The notes under the pieces are model-generated. The model was not told where the DNA came from, searched no databases, and saw only the letters and a list, made by a program, of their open reading frames with translations. 64,000 bases of DNA from Haloplanus rubicundus (lineage in GTDB: Archaea; Halobacteriota; Halobacteria; Halobacteriales; Haloferacaceae), in contig NZ_CP031148.1 in the NCBI RefSeq assembly GCF_003342675.1, forward strand, positions 2,046,001-2,110,000, read 5' to 3'. Position 1 is the stretch's first letter, and each line of letters opens with the position of its first letter. Both the position numbers and the translations under genes were made by a program. Positions 27,424 through 35,192 of this stretch are shown here, piece after piece.

Positions 27424-27445
27424 ACGTTTTCAAAACGGCGGTGCG

Positions 27446-27460
27446 CACTAATACCCATCG
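27446..27460 (-). promoter_or_regulatory. TATA element of the peptide ABC operon
   Basis: Coding strand ATGGGTATTAGTG (27448-27460) lies 25-37 bases before the ATG at 27423; consistent with a leaderless transcript starting the five-gene operon. Confidence 0.45.
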
Positions 27461-27498
27461 GTCACCGTAGAACCGCGTGACGACGGCGGGTTCGGCGG

Positions 27499-28065
27499 TT
27501 ATCCGTCGCCGTGTGGGTCGGTGATGGTCACTTCGCCGTCCTCGACGGTGACGTTGATCAGCGTCTTGACGCTGTAGCCGGCATCGTCGAGTTCGTTCGG
27601 TCCCGCCTTCTTGATCACTGCCACCACGTCGATGACCTCCGCCCCGATGTGTTCGAGGGCGTCGAGGATGGCCTTCATCGTCCCGCCCGTCGAGAGCACG
27701 TCGTCGAGGACGAGCACCCGGTCGCCCGCGCCCACGTCGTTGATGTACATCTCGCTCTCGGAGTAGCCGGTCTGGGCGGCCAGCGACACCTCGCCGTCGA
27801 GGCCGTACTGGCGCTTGCGGATGACGACGAGCGGAATGTCGGTCATCAGCGAGACGGCAGTGGAGATGTGGATGCCCATCGCCGCCGGGGTGACGATTTT
27901 GTCCACGTCTTCCAGGTCCGCCTTGCGGATGATCTTGATGACGATTTCACGCAGGAGTTCGGGGCGGAGCATCGGCACCCCGTCGCTGACCGGGTGGACG
28001 AAGTACTCGTAATCCCCTTTCTCGATGATCGGCGCGTCGAGAAGCGACTGCCGCAACTGGTCCAT
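27499..28065 (-). CDS. hpt: hypoxanthine/purine phosphoribosyltransferase (HGPRTase-like)
   Basis: 188 aa type I phosphoribosyltransferase. The PRPP loop is [19 protein letters not shown] (about residues 117-135), preceded by [16 protein letters not shown] and the flexible loop [20 protein letters not shown]. The N-terminus [20 protein letters not shown] is characteristic of archaeal Hpt, which resembles bacterial adenine/xanthine PRTases. It salvages hypoxanthine (and possibly guanine or adenine) to the nucleotide, complementing the de novo genes in this window. A TTTTATTC element lies about 26 bases upstream of the ATG. Confidence 0.92.
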   Translation of the reverse strand: MDQLRQSLLDAPIIEKGDYEYFVHPVSDGVPMLRPELLREIVIKIIRKADLEDVDKIVTPAAMGIHISTAVSLMTDIPLVVIRKRQYGLDGEVSLAAQTGYSESEMYINDVGAGDRVLVLDDVLSTGGTMKAILDALEHIGAEVIDVVAVIKKAGPNELDDAGYSVKTLINVTVEDGEVTITDPHGDG

Positions 28066-28083
28066 GTCGACCGTACCGACCGT

Positions 28084-28099
28084 CGAGAATAAAAGGTGA
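28084..28099 (-). promoter_or_regulatory. TATA element of hpt
   Basis: Coding strand CACCTTTTATTCTCG (28085-28099), 20-34 bases before the hpt ATG; it separates hpt from the upstream Mrp operon, whose last gene ends at 28111. Confidence 0.55.
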
Positions 28100-28110
28100 C
28101 GATACGCCCG

Positions 28111-29859
28111 CTACACGATGCCCAGCAACGCGAGCACGCCGCCGAGGACGACCATCAGGATGAAGATGCTCCCGCCGATGTTCGCGCGGTACCGCGAGAG
28201 CATCTCGGGGTCTGATCGCACGTGTGCGGCGGCGTCCGCCGCCGCGACGGCGACCCGATCCACCGCGGCGTACGTCTCCGTCACGCCGTGGACGAGGGCG
28301 CGGGTGCCGTAGAAGGCCAGCGGGTTGTACGCGGCGTCCACGTCGGGCACCCGGCCCACCTTCGACAGCGGCTTTTTCAGGGCCGCGAAGCCGGCCAGCC
28401 CGATTACCGCCAGCGCGACCCCCTCGATAACGTGGGGGACGGTGTAGGTGTGGTAGACGTGGGCGACGACGGCTTCGTCGGTCACGTCGAACGGGAGCAG
28501 GCCGAACAGCGCCCCGTCGAAGACGCCGTAGAACACGCACAGCGCCGCGACGAGGAGCATCGCGGCCTGCTGTGGCCGCGGCGCCGTCGTCACGGCGTCG
28601 CCCTCGTACGGTCCGTGGAGGAAGGCGTAGTAGCCGAACTTGATGAAAGAGAGGAAGGTGCCGACGCCCCCGATCAGGAGCAGGAGTTCGAGGGTGTAGA
28701 AGTCGCCGACGACGAGCGGTCCCTTCACGAACGTGTAGTGGCTGGCGGAGATGACGATGCCCTTGCTGACGAAGCCGTTGAAGCCGGGGAAGCCGGCGAT
28801 GGAGAGCGCGGCGACCGTGAAGGCCGCGCAGGTGACGGGCATCTTCCGCGCGAGGCCGCCCAGATACTTGAGGTTCTCCTCGCCAGTTTGGTAGATCACC
28901 GCCCCCGCCGTCATGAACAGGAGGCTCTTGTAGAGGATGTGGTTGAAGACGTGGCCGAACGCGCCCGCCTGCGCCAGCGCGGAGCCGATGCCGACGCCGG
29001 CGACCATGTAGCCGACCTGCGACTGGATGTGATAGGAGAGCAGGCGCCGCATGTCGTTCTGGAGGAGCGCGGCGGCGGCGCCGAAGACGGCCATCGCACC
29101 GCCCATGTACGCGATCCAGAGGTGCCCCTCGGGGAACGCGCGGTACATGGCGTAGACGCCCGTCTTCGTCGTGTAGACACAGAGGAAGACGCTGGCCGCG
29201 ATGTGCGGGCGCGGGTAGGTGTCGGGCAGCCACGCGTGCAGGCCGATGAAGCCGACGTTGACGCCGATGCCGATGGCCGCCAGCAGTTGCGGAATCGTCC
29301 CGACCATGCCCGCGGAGGCAGTAAAGAGGAAGGAGCCGACTTCGACGTAGTGCCACGCGATGGCCGCGAGGACGAGGCTGCCGCCGATGCCGTGCAGGAT
29401 GGCGTACCGGAAGCCCGCCCGGACGGCCTTGCCGCCGTAGTCCCAGACGAGGATGGTGCTGGTGACGGCCATCAGCTCCCACCAGACGACCATCGTCAGC
29501 CAGTCGCCGGCGAAGACGGCACCGAGGCTGGAGCCGACGTAGGTGAGGGCGTACGCCGTCTGCTTGCTCTCGGCGCCCGTCGCCCACGAGTAGGCGACGG
29601 CGACGGTGGCGATGAACGCGAATACGAGGCCGACGACCCGCGAGAAGGGGTCGACGGCGAAGAAGACGGCGTCGAAGCCGAACAGCTGTCCAGCGAGATG
29701 CGTCCCCGAGGGGACGACCCAGATCCAGACGGTCACCAGGGCCGTGACGCCGCCGCCGACGAGGTGGCCGAGGCGACGGCGGGAGCCGGCGAGGCCGGCC
29801 GCGAGCGCCGCGGCGAGGACGACGACGACGGGCGGAATCGCGGTCAGTGCCGATGCCAT
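28111..29859 (-). CDS. Mrp-associated proton-conducting antiporter subunit (NuoL/MrpA-N-like)
   Basis: 582 aa with about 14-16 helices, last gene of the Mrp operon. It carries the proton-channel marks of NuoL/MrpA/MrpD proteins: the TM5 glutamate in WLTMVVWWELMAVTSTILVW, the loop HAWLPDTYPRPHIAASVFLC and the lysine in TTKTGVYAMYRAFPEGH. The C-terminal 80 residues hold another helix after a hydrophilic region, as in NuoL. It is the third antiporter-like subunit in the operon and probably stands for the N-terminal domain of MrpA, whose C-terminal part is encoded separately upstream (inference). The ATG overlaps the preceding stop (TGATG). Confidence 0.85.
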   Translation of the reverse strand: MASALTAIPPVVVVLAAALAAGLAGSRRRLGHLVGGGVTALVTVWIWVVPSGTHLAGQLFGFDAVFFAVDPFSRVVGLVFAFIATVAVAYSWATGAESKQTAYALTYVGSSLGAVFAGDWLTMVVWWELMAVTSTILVWDYGGKAVRAGFRYAILHGIGGSLVLAAIAWHYVEVGSFLFTASAGMVGTIPQLLAAIGIGVNVGFIGLHAWLPDTYPRPHIAASVFLCVYTTKTGVYAMYRAFPEGHLWIAYMGGAMAVFGAAAALLQNDMRRLLSYHIQSQVGYMVAGVGIGSALAQAGAFGHVFNHILYKSLLFMTAGAVIYQTGEENLKYLGGLARKMPVTCAAFTVAALSIAGFPGFNGFVSKGIVISASHYTFVKGPLVVGDFYTLELLLLIGGVGTFLSFIKFGYYAFLHGPYEGDAVTTAPRPQQAAMLLVAALCVFYGVFDGALFGLLPFDVTDEAVVAHVYHTYTVPHVIEGVALAVIGLAGFAALKKPLSKVGRVPDVDAAYNPLAFYGTRALVHGVTETYAAVDRVAVAAADAAAHVRSDPEMLSRYRANIGGSIFILMVVLGGVLALLGIV

Positions 29860-31580
29860 CAGACGCTCACCCCCGTCGCCGCGGCGACGATGACCTCGAT
29901 CAGGCGGAGGAAGACGGCGGTCCGCGGAATCACGCCGAGGACGACGGCACCAGTCATGGCCGCGAGGATGGGACCGAGCATGAACCACGTGCTCTCGCCG
30001 CCGCGCCAGCCGCGGCGCTCCCAGCCGTCGGCGGGCGGGCCGCCGTGGTGGTGGTCGTGGTCGTCGTGATGCTCGTCGTGGTCGTCGTGATGCTCGTCGT
30101 GGTCGTCGTGATGCTCGTGATGCTCGTCATCCTCACTCGCGGCACCACCATCCGTCACCGGATCGGGCTCCGGCGCCGCCGCCTCCGGCCGGATCGACCA
30201 CTCTTCGCCGCCGAGGGGGAACTCGATGAGCGGCTTGGCGTCGGCGGCGTCCTCGCTCTCGAAGAACGCCTGGTAGAACACGGGCCAGAAGTACGCGATG
30301 TTGAGGACGCCCGAGAGCAGGAGGACGACGGCGAAGATCGATTGGCCGGCGCTCACGCTCCCGATGAGGAGATACCACTTGCTGACGAAGCCGGCGACGA
30401 GGGGGATGCCCGCCATCCCCGCGGCGGCGACGCCGAACGCGAGCATCGTCAGCGGCATCCGTTTCCCGATGCCCGCCATCTCGCTGATGTCGTCGGTGTG
30501 GGTCTCGACGTGGATGGCGCCCGCGGTGAAAAAGAGGGTGAGCTTCATGAACGCGTGGGCGGGGATGTGCAGGAGGCCGCCGACGATGGACGTGGGGTCG
30601 AGGATGGCGAGCCCGAGGACGATGTAGGAGAGCTGAGAGACCGTCGAGTACGCGAGCCGGCGCTTGAGGTTGTCCTGTCGGAGCGCGATGACGCTGGCGA
30701 GCAGGAGGGTGGCGGCGGCGACGACGGCGAGGGGGAGACCCATGCCGAGCGACCCCGTGAGGTCGACGCCGAAGACGTCCAGCAGGACGCGCGCGATGCC
30801 GAAGACGCCGCTCTTGACGACGGCGACGGCGTGGAGCAGGCCGGAGACGGGCGTCGGCGCCACCATCGCGTCGGGGAGCCACGAGTGCAGGGGCATGAGC
30901 GCCGCCTTGACCCCGAAGCCGGAGACGAGGAGGACGAAGGCCGCCCGCGCGAGGAGCGGGTCGGCCTCCGCGAGGCCGGCGATGCCGCCGGGGGTGAAGG
31001 CCGTGGTGCCGGTCATCGTGGCGACCAGAATCGTCCCCGCGAGGACGGCGACGCCGCCGCCGAAGGTGTAGGCCAAGTATTTGCGGCCGGCGGCGCGCGC
31101 CTCGGCCGTCTCGTCGTGCGTGACGAGCGGGTACGTCGCCACCGTCAGCAGTTCGTAGAAGACGAAGATGGTGACGAGGTTCGAGGCGAAGGCGACGCCG
31201 AGGGCGGCGGCGACGGAGGCCGCGAAGGCGGCGAAGTAGCGGGTCTGGGCGTGTTCCGAGAGGCCGCGCATGTAGCCGACGCTGTAGAAACTCGTGATCA
31301 GCCAGAGCAGGCTGGCGACGGTCCCGAAGAGGAGGCCGAGCGGGTCGGCCTGCAGGGAGAGTTCGACGCCGTCGACGAGCGTCCCGAGGTTGGTGACGTA
31401 CGTCGTGCCCGAGATGGCCGCGGGGAGCATGCTCGCGACGACGGCGAAGGCGCTCACTGCCGCGAGGACGGTCCACCCTTCGCGGACGTTCGGGCGGCTG
31501 GCGGAGGCGAGGATCGGTACGACGGCGACCGCCGCGATGGCGACCGCCAGAGCCGGTCTGAGTGAAGCGATGTCGGTCAT
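29859..31580 (-). CDS. Mrp-associated proton-conducting antiporter subunit (MrpD/NuoM-like) with His-rich loop
   Basis: 573 aa. Antiporter signatures: LVTIFVFYELLTVATYPLVT (TM5 glutamate), PLHSWLPDAMVAPTPVSGLL, HAVAVVKSGVFGIARVL (lysine) and LKRRLAYSTVSQLSYIVLG. Between the last two helices there is a hydrophilic insertion (about residues 450-525) containing three histidine-rich units built on EHHDDHD, encoded by 21-base tandem repeats. Such a loop should bind Zn2+, Ni2+ or other cations, or simply be an acidic halophilic spacer. It overlaps the upstream gene by 4 bases. Confidence 0.88.
   Translation of the reverse strand: MTDIASLRPALAVAIAAVAVVPILASASRPNVREGWTVLAAVSAFAVVASMLPAAISGTTYVTNLGTLVDGVELSLQADPLGLLFGTVASLLWLITSFYSVGYMRGLSEHAQTRYFAAFAASVAAALGVAFASNLVTIFVFYELLTVATYPLVTHDETAEARAAGRKYLAYTFGGGVAVLAGTILVATMTGTTAFTPGGIAGLAEADPLLARAAFVLLVSGFGVKAALMPLHSWLPDAMVAPTPVSGLLHAVAVVKSGVFGIARVLLDVFGVDLTGSLGMGLPLAVVAAATLLLASVIALRQDNLKRRLAYSTVSQLSYIVLGLAILDPTSIVGGLLHIPAHAFMKLTLFFTAGAIHVETHTDDISEMAGIGKRMPLTMLAFGVAAAGMAGIPLVAGFVSKWYLLIGSVSAGQSIFAVVLLLSGVLNIAYFWPVFYQAFFESEDAADAKPLIEFPLGGEEWSIRPEAAAPEPDPVTDGGAASEDDEHHEHHDDHDEHHDDHDEHHDDHDHHHGGPPADGWERRGWRGGESTWFMLGPILAAMTGAVVLGVIPRTAVFLRLIEVIVAAATGVSV
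30061..30125 (-). repeat. 21-bp tandem repeat encoding the His/Asp-rich loop
   Basis: On the plus strand the unit at 30061-30081 (beginning TCGTCGTGATGCTCG) is repeated exactly at 30082-30102 and continues as a partial third copy to about 30120. Each copy encodes seven residues of the EHHDDHD type. Exact repetition at the DNA level points to recent expansion. Confidence 0.8.
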
Positions 31581-33079
31581 GGCGAGAGGAGCGTATCGAG
31601 GGTCGGTTCGAGGGCGGTTTCGAGGCCGGTCACGGCGAAGCCGAGGACGACGGCGACGACGGCGGCGCCGACGACCAGGGCGAGGAGGCTACGGGGCGGC
31701 GCGGCCGGGCCGCCGAGGCGTTCCGACTCGGCGCCGCCGTCGGTCGCGGCTCGGACGCTCGCCGACGCCGGCGCGACGAACATCCGTTCGACGAGGATGG
31801 CGAAGTACGCGAGCGTCAGGAGCGTCGACGTGAAGATGACGACGGCGACGGGCCAGGTGCCGGCGCGGACGGCGCCGAGGGCGATGTACCACTTGCCGGC
31901 GAAGCCCACCGCGGGCGGGACGCCGACCATCGCGAGCATGAGGACGGCGCTCGCGCCGCCGAGGACGGGGAAGCGGTCGGCGAGGCCGGCGTACTCCTCC
32001 ACCGTCGTCGCGCCGGTCAGGTCGTCGACTGTCCCGGCGGCGACGAACAGTCCACCCTTCATGATGGCGTGGCCGACGAGGTGGACGACCGCGCCGAAGA
32101 CGGCGGCGCGGGTGCCGATGGCGAGTCCGACGACCACCAGCCCGTACTGCGACACCGAGGAGTACGCGAGCATCCGCTTGACCTCCGACTGGGCGACAGC
32201 GAGGACGCTCCCGACGACGATGCTCAGGCACGCGAAGACGACGATGGCGTCGCGGGCGACGGGCACCGCGTCGAAGAAGGCCGGCGTGTAGACGGTGTAG
32301 ACGATCCGAAGGAGGGCGTAGGCCGCCACCGTCGACACCAAGGCGGAGATGAGCGCGCTCACGCTGTCCGGCGAGTCGTTGTAGGCGTCGGGCTGCCAGG
32401 TGTGGAGGGGAAAGAGCGCCGTCTTGGTCGCGAGACCGACGACGACGAAGCCGAAGGAGGCGAGGACGAGCGGCGAGTCGTAGCCGACGTTCGCCAGTTC
32501 GACGGCGAGGTCGGCCATGTTGAGCGTCCCCGTCGCCACCAGCGCGTAGCCGACGCCCAACAGGTACAGCGAGGCGGCGACGGTGCCGAAGAGGAGGTAT
32601 TTGAGCGCCGACACCGCGGAGCGGCCCGTCCCCGCGCTCGCGACGAGCGCGTACGTCGCCAGCCCCGAGATTTCGAGGAAGACGTAGAGGTTGAACACGT
32701 CGCCGGTGACGGACATCCCCGAGAGGCCGGTGACGAGGAGGAGATACTGGGCGTAGAAGGCGGTGCCGCCGGGGTCGTCGCGCACGGCGTAGACGAGGAC
32801 GGCGAGCGAGACGACGGCGACGAGGGTGACCACGACGGCCGAGAGCCCGTCGACGACGAGTTCGATGCCGTAGGGCGCGACGAAGCCCCCGACCCCGTTC
32901 GACAGTTCGCCGTTCAGGAGCGCCTGCGAACCGATCCACCCCGCGAGCACCGTCTGGACGACGAGGACGGCGGCCGCAACCGCCGCCGGGCCGCGCTCGC
33001 TCACCAGCCCCGCCGCGACGGCGAGGACGGCGCCGAGCAGCGGCACGGCGACGAGGAGGGGGACGAACGCGTCAGTCAT
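31577..33079 (-). CDS. mnhD: Na+/H+ antiporter subunit D (MrpD/MnhD-like)
   Basis: 500 aa, 14 predicted helices, normal for MrpD. Signatures: FNLYVFLEISGLATYALVAS (TM5 glutamate), FPLHTWQPDAYNDSPDSVSA (loop before the catalytic helix), VKRMLAYSSVSQYGLVVVGL and VVHLVGHAIMKGGLFVAAGT (lysine). It comes straight after MnhC, as in the canonical mnhCD order, overlapping it by 8 bases. With its partners it exchanges cytoplasmic Na+ for H+. Confidence 0.94.
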   Translation of the reverse strand: MTDAFVPLLVAVPLLGAVLAVAAGLVSERGPAAVAAAVLVVQTVLAGWIGSQALLNGELSNGVGGFVAPYGIELVVDGLSAVVVTLVAVVSLAVLVYAVRDDPGGTAFYAQYLLLVTGLSGMSVTGDVFNLYVFLEISGLATYALVASAGTGRSAVSALKYLLFGTVAASLYLLGVGYALVATGTLNMADLAVELANVGYDSPLVLASFGFVVVGLATKTALFPLHTWQPDAYNDSPDSVSALISALVSTVAAYALLRIVYTVYTPAFFDAVPVARDAIVVFACLSIVVGSVLAVAQSEVKRMLAYSSVSQYGLVVVGLAIGTRAAVFGAVVHLVGHAIMKGGLFVAAGTVDDLTGATTVEEYAGLADRFPVLGGASAVLMLAMVGVPPAVGFAGKWYIALGAVRAGTWPVAVVIFTSTLLTLAYFAILVERMFVAPASASVRAATDGGAESERLGGPAAPPRSLLALVVGAAVVAVVLGFAVTGLETALEPTLDTLLSP

Positions 33080-33437
33080 TCGCCAGCACCTCCTCCAGCG
33101 TGTCCTCGTTGATCGTGCCGTAGCTCTCGTAGATGCGGACGACGAGGCCGAGCGCCACGGCCGTCAGGCTCACGCCGACGACGATGGCGGTCAGGATCAA
33201 CACGTGGGGGAGCGGCGAGACGAACGGGCCGCCACCGCCGCCGGACTGGACGACCGGCGACGCCCCGTCCGTCCGGAACGCCGCGGAGATGAAGAAGACG
33301 AAGATGCCCGTCTGGAACACGTTCAGGCCGATGATCTTCTTCACGAAGTTGTCGCTCTCGATCATGACGTAGGCGCCGATGGCGAGCAGGGCAACCACGA
33401 CGAGGTACGTATGTTTCGTCGCGATCAGGTCGATCAT
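33072..33437 (-). CDS. mnhC: Na+/H+ antiporter subunit C (MrpC/MnhC-like)
   Basis: 121 aa, three helices, a NuoK homologue. The middle helix IIGLNVFQTGIFVFFISAAF and the last one PHVLILTAIVVGVSLTAVAL (about residues 76-95) match the MrpC pattern. The loop between them has a Gly-rich GGGGGPFVSPLPH. It abuts mnhB upstream without spacing and overlaps mnhD by 8 bases. Confidence 0.94.
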   Translation of the reverse strand: MIDLIATKHTYLVVVALLAIGAYVMIESDNFVKKIIGLNVFQTGIFVFFISAAFRTDGASPVVQSGGGGGPFVSPLPHVLILTAIVVGVSLTAVALGLVVRIYESYGTINEDTLEEVLAND

Positions 33438-34001
33438 CTATCGGTCCGCCTCCGGTTCGGTGTCGGTGTCGGTTTCCTCGGCGCCGGTGTCGACGCCCGT
33501 CCCGAGCAGGAAGAAGAGGCCGGTGATGACCCCGGAGACGACGACGCCGATGCCGACTTCGACGAGTTCGATGCTGTACTTGCTACCATTGTGAAACAGG
33601 GTTTCGTAGCCGGAGACCTGGAGGAAGTTGCCGCCGACGAGATAGCCGCCGAATCCGACGACTAAGAAGGTGCCCACGCCCGAGAGAACGAGGAGGGCGA
33701 GTTGTTCGTTGCGCAGGTGGGCGGCGATGGGTTCGATGCCGAACGCGAACCCGAGCATGACGACGGTTGTCGCGGCGATGACGCCGCCCTGGAAGCCGCC
33801 CCCGGCCGAACTCGCGCCGTGGAGCATCACGAACGCGCCGAGCGTGAGGACGAAGGGGGCGATCACCCGAACGGTCGTCATGATGATCGTGCTCTCGACG
33901 TAGGGCGGGCGCTCGCTAGCGGGGCGGGAGAGCGTGCCCTCGCCGTCGACTTCGTCGTCGATGTCGGCGGCCGCGTCGGGGTCGGCGTCGGCGTCGCTCA
34001 T
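33438..34001 (-). CDS. mnhB: Na+/H+ antiporter subunit B (MrpB/MnhB-like)
   Basis: 187 aa. The family core is IIMTTVRVIAPFVLTLGAFV with MLHGASSAGGGFQGGVIAAT (about residues 58-77), the conserved HG...GGGFQGG signature of MnhB. Four helices. It has an acidic N-terminal tail of about 35 residues and a Thr/Glu-rich C-terminus (TDTDTEPEAD). It overlaps the DUF4040 gene by 4 bases and abuts mnhC. Confidence 0.94.
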   Translation of the reverse strand: MSDADADPDAAADIDDEVDGEGTLSRPASERPPYVESTIIMTTVRVIAPFVLTLGAFVMLHGASSAGGGFQGGVIAATTVVMLGFAFGIEPIAAHLRNEQLALLVLSGVGTFLVVGFGGYLVGGNFLQVSGYETLFHNGSKYSIELVEVGIGVVVSGVITGLFFLLGTGVDTGAEETDTDTEPEADR

Positions 34002-34534
34002 ACGAACGCCTCCCGCCGGAGGACGAGCAACATCGCGATCCCGGCCGCGAAGACGACGGCCACCTCGCCGAGGGTGTCGAACCCACGGTAGCCGACGAGC
34101 ACGGCGGTCACGACGTTGGTCACGCCGGTCTGGTCGTACGCGTTCGTCAGATAGTACTGGCTCACGTCGCCCGCGAGGACCGGCGTCCCCGCGGCGCCGA
34201 CGGGGGGCAGCGCCGGAACCGTCGCGCCGACGGTGACGACGATGGCGACGACCGCCAACCCCGACCGGAGGCTGATCCCCTCGAACCGCTCGGACCGCGA
34301 GACGCTGGTCCGGGCGATGGTGAGCAGGAAGAGGACGGTGGTGATGCCGGCGCCGACGGCGGCCTCCGTGAGCGCCACGTCGGGCGCGCGGAGGAGCGCC
34401 CAGAGGACGGCGACGCCGAAGCTGTAGCCCGCGAAGGCGACGATGCTGCCGACGACGTCCCGCAGGGCGGCGGCGGCGAGCGCGCTCCCGAGCATGAACA
34501 GGAGGACGGCCGCCACAGGCACGGAGAGACTCAC
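33998..34534 (-). CDS. DUF4040 membrane protein (MrpA C-terminal-like subunit)
   Basis: 178 aa. The region VVGSIVAFAGYSFGVAVLWA then LLRAPDVALTEAAVGAGITT (about residues 45-64) is the DUF4040 signature seen at the C-terminal end of MrpA and in MBH-type complexes. The remaining half, with NAYDQTGVTNVVTAVLVGYR and GFDTLGEVAVVFAAGIAML, resembles the MrpB-like domain attached there. The start is GTG within the GTGA overlap with mnhG, preceded by GGAGGAGGGG. It shows that MrpA is split in this operon. Confidence 0.88.
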   Translation of the reverse strand: MSLSVPVAAVLLFMLGSALAAAALRDVVGSIVAFAGYSFGVAVLWALLRAPDVALTEAAVGAGITTVLFLLTIARTSVSRSERFEGISLRSGLAVVAIVVTVGATVPALPPVGAAGTPVLAGDVSQYYLTNAYDQTGVTNVVTAVLVGYRGFDTLGEVAVVFAAGIAMLLVLRREAFV

Positions 34535-34872
34535 GAGTTCCCCTCCTCCTGATCGGTCGTCCAGGGAACCTCGCCCTCGCCGATCGGTTCGACCTCCTCT
34601 TCCTTCGCGGCCCGGGCGATGGCGTGGGCGGCGGTCGGGCTGGTCACGAACAGGAAGACGACCAGGAAGACGAGTTTCATCGACTCGGTGGTGAGCCCGA
34701 GGACGATTGCGAGTCCGGCGAGCGAGAGGACGGAGCCGAGCGTGTCGCTTTTCGACGCCGCGTGCAGGCGGGAGTAGAGGTCGGGCAGGCGGATGATGCC
34801 GACGGTGGCGACGAGACCGAAGAAGGTCCCCACGACGACGAAGACGGTCGCCACTATCTCGAGGGGCGTCAC
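34531..34872 (-). CDS. mnhG: Na+/H+ antiporter subunit G (MrpG/MnhG-like)
   Basis: 113 aa from a GTG start that overlaps the mnhF stop (GTGA); an in-frame ATG at 34887 would add MGGCP. Three helices with the MnhG pattern FFGLVATVGIIRLPDLYSRL then HAASKSDTLGSVLSLAGLAI (about residues 35-54) and LVFLVVFLFVTSPTAAHAIA. An acidic tail with EEEVEPIGEGEVPW follows the last helix. Its job is structural in the Mrp complex. Confidence 0.92.
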   Translation of the reverse strand: MTPLEIVATVFVVVGTFFGLVATVGIIRLPDLYSRLHAASKSDTLGSVLSLAGLAIVLGLTTESMKLVFLVVFLFVTSPTAAHAIARAAKEEEVEPIGEGEVPWTTDQEEGNS

Positions 34873-35192
34873 AGGACACCCCCCCACTCGACGGATATCT
34901 TCGAGACGGCGATGCTCATGACGAAGTTGAGCAGGCCGTACACCAGCGCCACGTCGAGGTAGCCGTACTCGCCGAGGGCGACGCTCACCAGGGCGATGAC
35001 GATGACCGTGTTCGTCCCGACGACGTTGATGGCGACGATTCGGTCCTGCGTGGTCGGCCCCCGGACCACCCGGTAGAGGAGGACGACCGCGAAGAGGGCG
35101 AAGGCGCCCGCGGCGGCCAGCAGGATGGTCGAGAACGTCGAGGAGACGGTCACGTCCGGGCCGCCGGCGGCGACGAGGGGCAGGCCGATCAT
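34869..35192 (-). CDS. mnhF: Na+/H+ antiporter subunit F (MrpF/MnhF-like)
   Basis: 107 aa, three helices. The signature LYRVVRGPTTQDRIVAINVV (about residues 43-62) with GP-x-x-x-DR is the MnhF mark; GYLDVALVYGLLNFVMSIAV forms the last helix. The start follows mnhE with a 4-base ATGA overlap. Short periplasmic N-terminus of about 20 residues. Confidence 0.93.
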   Translation of the reverse strand: MIGLPLVAAGGPDVTVSSTFSTILLAAAGAFALFAVVLLYRVVRGPTTQDRIVAINVVGTNTVIVIALVSVALGEYGYLDVALVYGLLNFVMSIAVSKISVEWGGVL

